Assembly: GCA_035353175.1 (NCBI GenBank)
Contig: DAOPZC010000052.1
Coordinates: forward strand, 1 to 35,311
From: DAOPZC01 sp035353175
GTDB taxonomy: Bacteria; Verrucomicrobiota; Kiritimatiellia; RFP12; UBA1067
Direction: 5' to 3'
Length of the DNA stretch: 35,311 bases
Position numbers and translations under genes: made by a program. Below are positions 15,724 through 22,450 of the stretch, in pieces. Numbering within the stretch: position 1 is the stretch's first letter; the number at the start of each line of letters is the position of its first letter. The notes under the pieces are model-generated. The model saw only the letters and a program-made list of their open reading frames with translations. It was not told the origin of the DNA and ran no database searches.

Positions 15724-17046
15724 TTATCCTTTCCTCGCAAACGCGCGGATCGTTTCGGCCATGTAGTCGATCTTCGCCGGAGTCAATCCGGGAAAGACGC
15801 CGAGGAACAAGGTGTTGTTCATGATGAAGTCGGTATTCTCCAGCCCGCCGACGACACGGTGTTCGATATTCATGTAGCCGGGCTGGCGGAGCAGGTTGCC
15901 GGCGAACAGGCCCCGCGTTTCAATCAGGCTTTCATCGAGATGTTGCGCGAGTTCCACACGGCTGAATGGCGTGCCTTCGCGAAGCGTCAGGATAAAAGCG
16001 AACCAAGAGGGGTCACTGTTCTCGGTTGCCCGAGGCAGAACAAAAAATTCTTCCAATCCTTGAAGCCCTTCTGTCAGCAGGCGGAAATTCTCTTTGCGCC
16101 GTGCCGTGAAAGCCTCCAGTTTTTCCATTTGCGCGGCTCCGACGGCGGCCTGCATGTCGGTCATCTTCATGTTGTAGCCGATATGCGAATAGACATACTT
16201 GTGGTCGTACCCCTTGGGAAGGGTGCCATACTGTTTGGTGAAACGGCAGCCGCAGGTGTTGCTTTCGCCGCCCTCGCAGTAGCAGTCGCGGCCCCAGTCG
16301 CGGAAACTTCGGATGATCTTCGCAAGCGCCGGGTCGTCTGTGATCACACAGCCGCCCTCGCCGGTTGTGATGTGATGCGCGGGGTAAAAGGAGCCGGTCG
16401 CGATATGCCCGAAGGTACCGGTCAGCTTGCCCCGGTAGCGGCTGCCCAGCGCGTCGCAGTTGTCCTCGATCAGCCACAGCCCGTGCTTTTCGGCAAACGC
16501 GCAGACGGCATCCAGGTTGAACGGGTTCCCCAGCGTGTGGGCGATGAAGACGGCCTTGGTTTTAGACGAGACGGCGTCTTCCAGTTTGGAAACATCGATG
16601 TTGTAGGTGCCGATCTCGACATCGACAAAAACAGGCACCAGCCGGTTCTGGACGATCGGCGCAACCGTGGAGGGAAAACCGGCGGCAACGGTAATGATCT
16701 CGTCACCCGGAGCAAGCCGGCGCGGTCCCAGCGATTCGGCCGTCAGCGCCGAGACGGCCAGCAGATTCGAGGAAGAACCCGAGTTCGTCAGGATCACATC
16801 CGACACATCGTAAAAGTCTTCCAGCTTCCCGCTGAACTCCTCGGCATAGCGGCCTGCCGTCAGCCAGAAATCGAGCGAGGAATCGACCAGATTCACCAAT
16901 TCGTCCTGATCGAAGATTCTGCCGGAGTAATTGACGCGGGTCTTTCCGGGAACGAAGGGCGCAGCTTGCGCAGCCCCGTGAACCAGGCGGTAATACTCCT
17001 CGACCTTGGACAGAATCTCCTTCTTCAACTGTGCTTGCGCTGTCAT
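15724..17046 (-). CDS. rfbH: CDP-6-deoxy-4-keto-glucose 3-dehydratase (E1), RfbH/DdhC
   Basis: This 440-residue PMP-dependent, iron-sulfur enzyme removes the C-3 hydroxyl of CDP-4-keto-6-deoxyglucose. It has the DegT/DnrJ aminotransferase fold, but the Schiff-base Lys is replaced by His in FYPAHHITTGEGG (about residue 220), the hallmark of this subgroup. The [2Fe-2S] ligands are visible at exactly the E1 spacing C-X57-C-X1-C-X7-C: the Cys in IEDNCDALG, then DCYCEGG, then NTCGC. Together these make the assignment firm. The ATG at 17046 overlaps the ddhB stop (ATGA at 17043-17046), so translation is coupled; an upstream TTG at 17055 is less likely. The stop lies two bases from the remnant element. 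Confidence 0.93.
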   Translation of the reverse strand: MTAQAQLKKEILSKVEEYYRLVHGAAQAAPFVPGKTRVNYSGRIFDQDELVNLVDSSLDFWLTAGRYAEEFSGKLEDFYDVSDVILTNSGSSSNLLAVSALTAESLGPRRLAPGDEIITVAAGFPSTVAPIVQNRLVPVFVDVEIGTYNIDVSKLEDAVSSKTKAVFIAHTLGNPFNLDAVCAFAEKHGLWLIEDNCDALGSRYRGKLTGTFGHIATGSFYPAHHITTGEGGCVITDDPALAKIIRSFRDWGRDCYCEGGESNTCGCRFTKQYGTLPKGYDHKYVYSHIGYNMKMTDMQAAVGAAQMEKLEAFTARRKENFRLLTEGLQGLEEFFVLPRATENSDPSWFAFILTLREGTPFSRVELAQHLDESLIETRGLFAGNLLRQPGYMNIEHRVVGGLENTDFIMNNTLFLGVFPGLTPAKIDYMAETIRAFARKG

Positions 17047-18128
17047 CCCAAACAATCTCCATACGCTTCAATGTCCGCCACACACGCCGCACGGGCGTCG
17101 GCCCCTTCACACAACACGCTCCGGTACCAGTGCGCGGTCCGCTTCACCATCTCGTCGCAGGACCAGCGCGGATGCCACCCCAGTTCCCAGCCCGCCTTTT
17201 CGATGCTCAGGCGCAGGATGGAGGCCTCGTGGGGCTGGTCGGGCGCGCTTTGATCGACCCACTCGCCTTGGCCCCACGCTTTTACAAACGCCTCCGCCAG
17301 CGCCCCGACGGGAAGTTCCGTGCCCGAGACGGGGCCGAAATTCCAGCCGGAAGCCCATTTCACTCCGGGCTTTTCGAGCATGGCGGCGGCCAGCGTCAGA
17401 TACCCCGAGAGGGGCTCGAGAACATGTTGCCAAGGGCGTATGGCGTGCGGGTTGCGCACCGGCACTGGGCGGCCCTGCGTGAGCGCCGCGACCATGTCGG
17501 TGACAATTCTGTCCCGGGCCCAGTCGCCGCCGCCGATCACGTTGCCCGCGCGTGCGGAGGCGAGTTGGACGCCGTGTTCGGCAAGACGGTCCGGGTGAAA
17601 AAAAGACCGGCGGTAAGAGGCAATCAGGATTTCCGCTGCGCCCTTGCTGGCGCTGTAGGGATCGTAACCGCCCATGGGGTCGCACTCGCGGTAGCCCCAG
17701 ACCTGTTCGCGGTTCTCGTAGCACTTGTCCGTGGTGATGCAAACGACCGCGCAAGGCCTGCCCGCGCCGCGCACCGCGTCCAGCAGGCTGGCCGTGCCCA
17801 TCACGTTCGTCTCGAAGGTGCCGTAGGGGTCGGCATAGCTGTCGCGGACCAGCGGCTGTGCCGCCAAGTGGAAGACCACGTCTGGCGCTGCCGCCGCAAG
17901 CGCCTCGTGCAGCCGCATGCGGTCGCGGATGTCGCCGGACGTCTCGCCGGCCAGCGTCTCCCGGATGCGCGAAAGGACATAGTTGGACGGTTCGGTCGGC
18001 GGCGGCGGCAAAGAGTAGCCGTATACGTTTGCGCCGAGGCGATGCAACCACATTGCCAGCCACGACCCCTTGAAACCGGTGTGGCCGGTCAGAAAAACCC
18101 GTTTGCTTTTGAAGATCGAGAAGTTCAT
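17043..18128 (-). CDS. rfbG: CDP-glucose 4,6-dehydratase, RfbG/DdhB
   Basis: The 361-residue extended SDR converts CDP-glucose to CDP-4-keto-6-deoxyglucose with bound NAD. It opens with the specific signature FLTGHTGFKGSWLAMWL, has DVVFHLAAQPLVRDSY, the active-site Thr-Asp-Lys in ITTDKCYEN, the catalytic Tyr/Lys in YDPYSASKGAAE, and SARAGNVIGGGDW. These are characteristic of the CDP-glucose rather than the dTDP-glucose enzymes, and the length is as expected (~360). I chose the ATG at 18128. Two upstream in-frame GTG codons lie inside the terminal repeat of the GxxExxY element, whose end is only four bases away, so the element supplies the leader of this gene. It is coupled to ddhC downstream. 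Confidence 0.93.
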   Translation of the reverse strand: MNFSIFKSKRVFLTGHTGFKGSWLAMWLHRLGANVYGYSLPPPPTEPSNYVLSRIRETLAGETSGDIRDRMRLHEALAAAAPDVVFHLAAQPLVRDSYADPYGTFETNVMGTASLLDAVRGAGRPCAVVCITTDKCYENREQVWGYRECDPMGGYDPYSASKGAAEILIASYRRSFFHPDRLAEHGVQLASARAGNVIGGGDWARDRIVTDMVAALTQGRPVPVRNPHAIRPWQHVLEPLSGYLTLAAAMLEKPGVKWASGWNFGPVSGTELPVGALAEAFVKAWGQGEWVDQSAPDQPHEASILRLSIEKAGWELGWHPRWSCDEMVKRTAHWYRSVLCEGADARAACVADIEAYGDCLG

Positions 18129-18131
18129 TGT

Positions 18132-18572
18132 CACCACGAAGGCACGAAGATCACGAAGGGGAATTAGAGAACAAAACGTTTGATGCCGTTTTTTAACACG
18201 GCTACGTTGAAATTAATAAGCAGTCCAGTACAAATGCCAGACAGTTTCATGTAAGTCAGTAGCTGCGCCTCGTGAATCGGCAACAGAACCTCAACATTTT
18301 TAAGTTCGAGGAGTAATCTGTTGTCGACAACAACATCCATCCGGTATCCGCAGTCTAGCCGGATTTTTTTGTAAACGACAGGTAGTGATTTCTGCGTCTG
18401 AAAGGGAATAGCGGCATTCTCTAATTCGAATGCAAGGCATTGTTCATACGCGGATTCCAACAAACCTGGTCCGAGAATACGATGGACCTCGATGGCACAG
18501 CCAATCACTCTGTTTGACAACTCATCAAAAACCATAGGATTTCTCTTTCGTGCGCTTCGTGCCTTCGTGGTG
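18132..18572 (-). mobile_element. 441 bp GxxExxY cassette with perfect 18 bp inverted ends
   Basis: CACCACGAAGGCACGAAG at 18132-18149 and its exact complement at 18555-18572 bracket a single GxxExxY gene. Each arm continues inward with further ACGAAG units at a spacing of 8-9 bases (GATCACGAAGG on one side, GCGCACGAAAG on the other). The unit fits between the ddhA stop (18579) and the ddhB start (18128) with only a few bases to spare on either side. The shrunken relative at 15591-15722 is evidence that it behaves as a unit. No transposase and no clear target duplication are seen, so the mechanism is unknown; repeat-guided insertion or recombination by a host factor are possibilities. Confidence 0.65.
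18164..18535 (-). CDS. GxxExxY protein (PD-(D/E)XK-like)
   Basis: The 123-residue protein carries the family-defining G-x-x-E-x-x-Y at residues 24-30 (GLLESAY) after EVHRILGPG, the usual length for this family (about 120-125). A PD-(D/E)XK-nuclease-like core is suggested by Asp67 and Glu77-x-Lys79 (YRMDVVVDNRLLLELKNV). No member has a role I can state with confidence; nuclease-like chemistry is inferred from the fold motif. The ATG at 18535 is chosen because homology starts there (MVFDELSNRVIGCAIEVH); the frame stays open upstream through the element end. It has only a weak ribosome site. It is foreign to the sugar pathway and reads in the same direction as the operon. Confidence 0.85.
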   Translation of the reverse strand: MVFDELSNRVIGCAIEVHRILGPGLLESAYEQCLAFELENAAIPFQTQKSLPVVYKKIRLDCGYRMDVVVDNRLLLELKNVEVLLPIHEAQLLTYMKLSGICTGLLINFNVAVLKNGIKRFVL

Positions 18573-18578
18573 CAGGTC

Positions 18579-19409
18579 TTATTTCCAATGAACCGTCCAC
18601 GGGGCGTGGCCGCCCTTCCACAGGTCATTGAGCAATTGGTACTCACGCTGCGTGTCCATGCATTGCCAGAAGCCTTCGTGGCGGAACGCGTTCATCATCT
18701 CTTCCGACATGGCCCGGCACATCGGCGCCTGCTCAAAAACGAGATCTTTGGCGTCGGTCAAGTATCGGCCGACAAACGCCTTCTCGACCACCATGAACCC
18801 GCCGTTGATGTAGTTGTCGACGCGCGCGGGCTTTTCCAAAAAGCCTTTGACGTTGCTGTCGTGCAAATGAAGTTCGCCGAAGCGTCCTTCAGGGTGGACG
18901 GCGGCAACGGTGATCAATTTTCCGCTGCTGCGGTGGGACGCCAGCGAGGCGGCGATGTCGATGTCGGAGACCGCGTCGCCATAGGTCAGGAAAAAGGTCT
19001 GGTCGGTTTCCTTCAGGTGCTTCGACGCGATCGCGATGCGTCCGCCCGTCATGGTGTCGATGCCAGTATTGGCGAGCGTCACCTCCCAGTCCGCCTCGAT
19101 CACCTGATCGTGGTAGGTGATCGTGTCCTTGCTCCCAAGTCGGATCGTCACGTCGGCCGCATAGGCATGGAAATTCAGAAAATAATCGATGAAACTCTCA
19201 CGCTTGTACCCCAGACAGAGAATAAACCGCCTCACCCCGACTGCGGCGTAACTGCGCATGATATGCCAGATGATCGGCTGTTCGCCTACCGGCACCATGG
19301 GTTTGGGAAGCAGTTCGGTCACGTCGCGCAGGCGCGTTCCCTTGCCGCCACACAGGATCATCAGCGGCGGCATTTCGGATTGTGGACTGCCTTGATAATT
19401 TGCGCTCAT
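18579..19409 (-). CDS. rfbF: Glucose-1-phosphate cytidylyltransferase, RfbF/DdhA
   Basis: The 276-residue enzyme makes CDP-glucose from glucose-1-phosphate and CTP, the first committed step of the CDP-deoxysugar route. It has the nucleotidyltransferase motif MILCGGKGTRLRDVTELLPK, the following PKPMVPVGEQPIIWHIMRSY, and the family-typical YKRESFIDYFLN, FLTYGDAVSDIDI and EGFWQCMDTQREYQLLND. I chose the ATG at 19409, preceded by AGGA five bases upstream. Starts further upstream, or at the internal Met next to the CGGKGTR motif, are possible, since the family usually begins just before that motif. It lies about 75 bases after the NeuB-like gene and directly upstream of the GxxExxY unit. Confidence 0.92.
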   Translation of the reverse strand: MSANYQGSPQSEMPPLMILCGGKGTRLRDVTELLPKPMVPVGEQPIIWHIMRSYAAVGVRRFILCLGYKRESFIDYFLNFHAYAADVTIRLGSKDTITYHDQVIEADWEVTLANTGIDTMTGGRIAIASKHLKETDQTFFLTYGDAVSDIDIAASLASHRSSGKLITVAAVHPEGRFGELHLHDSNVKGFLEKPARVDNYINGGFMVVEKAFVGRYLTDAKDLVFEQAPMCRAMSEEMMNAFRHEGFWQCMDTQREYQLLNDLWKGGHAPWTVHWK

Positions 19410-19483
19410 TGTGTCCTGTCGAAGGCTTAAGTTGTTGATCATTAGTAGCCGTTTTGCCAATGAAAAGGCTAAATCGGTTTTTG

Positions 19484-20584
19484 TTATGCTTGTTCAATGC
19501 CGCGGTTGTAAATGGTTTTTCTCAGGACTTCGTTATGCGCGTAGGCGCTGTCAATGTCGTCGATCATGATCGGAGCGTCTGCTTTCACCGGGCGAGAAAA
19601 CACTTCGCCTGACATCAATTCACGGCATGACAACTGCCCCTTTAGAAGAGGGACTGCGAGGTAAACGTCATCGTTGATGCGCTCATGTTCAAGTGTATGC
19701 CCTTCAGACAGGTCACGCCTGGCATAAACGCCTCGCAACAAGCCATCCAAGTATGTGATCTCCTCATCTTTGGGCACGCGTTTTGACTCGCCGCTTCCGC
19801 CACACATTTCCTTCGCTTTAATGAAAGCCTTAAACCAGACGTCGATTTGAGCCGGCAGCGAACAATAGGGGGAAACGGGGTGAGCTCCGTCATCGATATC
19901 GATGTGCCGTTCGAAAGTCCTCGCTCCTTTCGCATAGGCAATGAGCATTGAATTGTCCCAACTGGTTCGCTCATGCGTGGAGAACCCGATCGTGTGGTTC
20001 GGGTAACGGTTGTGGAGGAAATCGATCTGATTCATTTCGAGATCCTTGTCGTCAGACGGATACAAGGCGATACAGTGGTTGATGGCCAGTGGAATATTTC
20101 GGTTGTCAAAGAAAGACACGAGGTCATCCAGATCTTTCTGAGAGGTTCCGCCTGTCGAGCACAAGACCGGTTTGCGCGTCATGGCGAGACGTTCAATGAG
20201 CGGCCAATCATTGACATCCGAACTGGCCAATTTGAGCATCGGCAATCCCAGGTCGACGCAGAGGTCGACCGACTTCTCGTCAAATGGCGTTGCCATTGGA
20301 ATGCAGCCAGCCTTGCGGATCGCCTCCACCATGGTTGCGAAATGTTCGCGAGGCATCTGGGTATCGAGAGTTTTTTTGATATATCGGATGTCAGTACGGG
20401 AACGGAAATCTTTGTGGATGAAATGATCAACATCACGGAACTGGAGTTTGATCGCGGCCCGAACGTTGTTGAAACGTACGACTTTTGAAAACTCGGAAAT
20501 GATCCGCAATCCGCGCTCTAAATTTCCCCAGTGATTGTTTGCCAATTCAAGAACAAATAAGTCTTCGAAAATTTCGCGTTTCAT
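19484..20584 (-). CDS. N-acetylneuraminate-synthase (NeuB) family aldolase
   Basis: The 366-residue protein has the NeuB TIM-barrel features VLELANNHWGNLERGLRI, AIKLQF, MATPFDEKSVDL, LKLASSDVNDWPLIE, STGGTSQKDLDDLV and GFSTHE, followed by a C-terminal SAF (antifreeze-like) domain from about residue 290. NeuB enzymes condense phosphoenolpyruvate with an aldose to form nonulosonic acids. The true substrate is open; the sequence differs enough from classical NeuB that a non-sialic product such as a KDN-type sugar is possible. No CMP-sialate synthetase is in the window. AAAAGGTG precedes the ATG at 20584. The HAD phosphatase just upstream could remove a sugar phosphate in the same route, as known for KDN-9-phosphate pathways. 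Confidence 0.85.
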   Translation of the reverse strand: MKREIFEDLFVLELANNHWGNLERGLRIISEFSKVVRFNNVRAAIKLQFRDVDHFIHKDFRSRTDIRYIKKTLDTQMPREHFATMVEAIRKAGCIPMATPFDEKSVDLCVDLGLPMLKLASSDVNDWPLIERLAMTRKPVLCSTGGTSQKDLDDLVSFFDNRNIPLAINHCIALYPSDDKDLEMNQIDFLHNRYPNHTIGFSTHERTSWDNSMLIAYAKGARTFERHIDIDDGAHPVSPYCSLPAQIDVWFKAFIKAKEMCGGSGESKRVPKDEEITYLDGLLRGVYARRDLSEGHTLEHERINDDVYLAVPLLKGQLSCRELMSGEVFSRPVKADAPIMIDDIDSAYAHNEVLRKTIYNRGIEQA

Positions 20585-20667
20585 CGTGAAACACCTTTTA
20601 ATCGGTCTTCCCTGCCAGACCGCTCTTCGCGTCGGATGATTCATGGCTTCAAAAGAACGCCGGGTTC

Positions 20668-21333
20668 TTAAGAAAGATAAGAAAGAATATCTTGCGGGCC
20701 TTCGATTATCAACCAGTTTTTCCTGTCCGCAATCCTGTTTAGGCCGCCATAGCCATAGAACGCAGCGGCAAAAGTTACCCCGCATGTTGACGCCGCTAAG
20801 GCGTCGTCATATGAGTCTCCAACCATTACAACGTCTGTTCTGGCAAGTTGATGATGTCTTTTTAGGAAGGAGCGAAGCCCCTCGGTTTTGGATGAAAAAG
20901 GAGTGGAGGGCGCATCAGGTGTAAGTACTTCGCGCAGATACTGATCAAGGCCCAGGTGCTCCAGAATACGGCGGGTGGGTGTCCACGGCTTGTTGGTCAG
21001 CACATAGCTTGCTGCACCACGCGCCGATATCCTTGAAAGCATTTCTGGGACGCCTGCGTAAAAGGGCGTTTCAAGGCAGGCTTTTGCATCGTACTCCATT
21101 CGAAATGCGGTTACGAGACGGTCCAGCGTGGTGGAATCAAGTTCCTTTACCACTTGTTGGAACATCGTACGAATAGGCGGCCCAATCGCTGTTGTGATAC
21201 AGCGTCCCTTGTAGGCTGGGGCAACCGACGAGAAGGCGAGTTGGGCTGCTTTTTCAATGGCTGGGCGCGAATCCACCAGCGTGCCATCTAAATCGAAGAC
21301 AAACGCGGAATAGGTGGTTTGTTTAGAGCGCAT
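20668..21333 (-). CDS. HAD-family sugar/phosphoglycolate-type phosphatase
   Basis: The 221-residue HAD hydrolase (subfamily IA, with helical cap) shows motif I FVFDLDGTLVDSRPAI, motif II in SYVLTNKPW, a motif III Lys in the SSKTEGL region and motif IV VMVGDSYDDALAA. It hydrolyses a phosphate monoester in the cytoplasm; the substrate cannot be read. The ATG at 21333 lies 11 bases inside the end of the FkbM gene (frames overlap at 21323-21333), so translation is coupled. Its place between FkbM and the NeuB-like synthase suggests a sugar-phosphate substrate of this locus. Confidence 0.85.
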   Translation of the reverse strand: MRSKQTTYSAFVFDLDGTLVDSRPAIEKAAQLAFSSVAPAYKGRCITTAIGPPIRTMFQQVVKELDSTTLDRLVTAFRMEYDAKACLETPFYAGVPEMLSRISARGAASYVLTNKPWTPTRRILEHLGLDQYLREVLTPDAPSTPFSSKTEGLRSFLKRHHQLARTDVVMVGDSYDDALAASTCGVTFAAAFYGYGGLNRIADRKNWLIIEGPQDILSYLS

Positions 21334-22450
21334 AAGCAACAACATCAAAACCATTGAATTGGTGGTAACGTAATGCAAGCGGATGTGTCGGCAACAGCTC
21401 GCGCATGAGGATCGGGATTTCCCAAAGATGATCAGGTTTGTGATATACGCATACGGCGAGTTTGGGTTGGCTGCGGCGGATCGTTCCAGCCGCACCACAA
21501 AGCGCCGCGGGTTCAGCACCTTCGATGTCGAGTTTGATGAATGTGGGGTTGAAAGAGGGGAGCACGTCATCAAGCGCCACTACTTGGATGTGTAAACCGC
21601 CTTCCGGTATTATGACGCTGCCGCCGCCTTTTCCCATTGCGAAGGTGCATGTGACGGTTTGACTACCCAGACCACAAGGAAGCAGTGTCCGCATACCTAG
21701 TAGTTGCCGGTGGTTGTCTGCGAATTGGCAAAGCTGCCGGAAGTTTTCGGGGTCGGGTTCGAAGGCGGCCACCGCTTCAAAGCCAAGATGCTGGTCAAGC
21801 AGACTCTGCAACGTGTCGCCTACATAAGCACCACCATCAACCATCCGAATCGGCTGGGGGATTGAGGGCAAGTCTAACGGAAAATATTGGTGCTTTTGGT
21901 CGGGGTCACGTAAAAGTTGCAGATTTCCCGTCAAGCGCAGTTCGATCAGGTCTACGTATATTTTTCTGCTGAAATCATCCGACCAAAGGCGTAGTCCCGT
22001 AAGGAGATCCTCACGATGCTTTTGATAAAAGCTTCGCGATGTAAGCCAAAAGCGCGATACCGTCTGGTCCATGAAGGCTTCGAAAAAGTCGTAGTAGGAA
22101 ATCACACAGGCGAACCCAAGACGTTCCAAAAAATGTTGGATCGCACCCGAGTCAGCGGCGAAATTGAATACTCCCAGAACGACGGGTATTCCTGCTCGAG
22201 CATAGGCTTGCGCCTTCTCACTTTCGGGCAATAGGCAAGGCACATCTTCCACCGAGAGGAGCATTTCTGCCTGTGCATCCAGGAACGCGGCAATCCGGTA
22301 GCCGTTCTCACGCAGGACCCGCATCACTTCGCGCCCACAAGTGCCTGCCCCGTAAATGACAATTTCTGACCCGGCTGACGGCCATTTCGTAATGGACGAA
22401 GGCCTGTTCAGCAACTCTATCAACCTTGTCTGTTCCCAATCGAGTGTCAT
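21323..22450 (-). CDS. FkbM-family methyltransferase with N-terminal Rossmann domain
   Basis: The 375-residue protein has two parts. Residues about 25-120 form a nucleotide-binding-like fold with VIYGAGTCGREVMRVL and FLDAQ, as in several sugar-modifying fusions. Residues about 195-365 are an FkbM SAM methyltransferase with IRMVDGGAYVGDTLQSL (motif I), AFEPDPENF (acidic residue of motif II), FIKLDIEGAE (the FkbM hallmark) and a final YHQFNGFDVVAYAL. FkbM enzymes O-methylate sugars or other small molecules, so it probably decorates a glycan unit of this locus. Its start overlaps the upstream ThDP gene stop by ATGA (22447-22450). Confidence 0.85.
   Translation of the reverse strand: MTLDWEQTRLIELLNRPSSITKWPSAGSEIVIYGAGTCGREVMRVLRENGYRIAAFLDAQAEMLLSVEDVPCLLPESEKAQAYARAGIPVVLGVFNFAADSGAIQHFLERLGFACVISYYDFFEAFMDQTVSRFWLTSRSFYQKHREDLLTGLRLWSDDFSRKIYVDLIELRLTGNLQLLRDPDQKHQYFPLDLPSIPQPIRMVDGGAYVGDTLQSLLDQHLGFEAVAAFEPDPENFRQLCQFADNHRQLLGMRTLLPCGLGSQTVTCTFAMGKGGGSVIIPEGGLHIQVVALDDVLPSFNPTFIKLDIEGAEPAALCGAAGTIRRSQPKLAVCVYHKPDHLWEIPILMRELLPTHPLALRYHQFNGFDVVAYAL

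Noticed and set aside
15859..17253. 464-codon plus-strand open frame opposite ddhC
   Set aside because: The minus strand carries a motif-perfect E1 enzyme; the plus frame crosses gene borders and has no recognisable domain.
17031..18167. Plus-strand open frame ending in HHEGTKITKGN
   Set aside because: It is a shadow of ddhB; the odd ending is only a translation of the inverted repeat of the GxxExxY unit.
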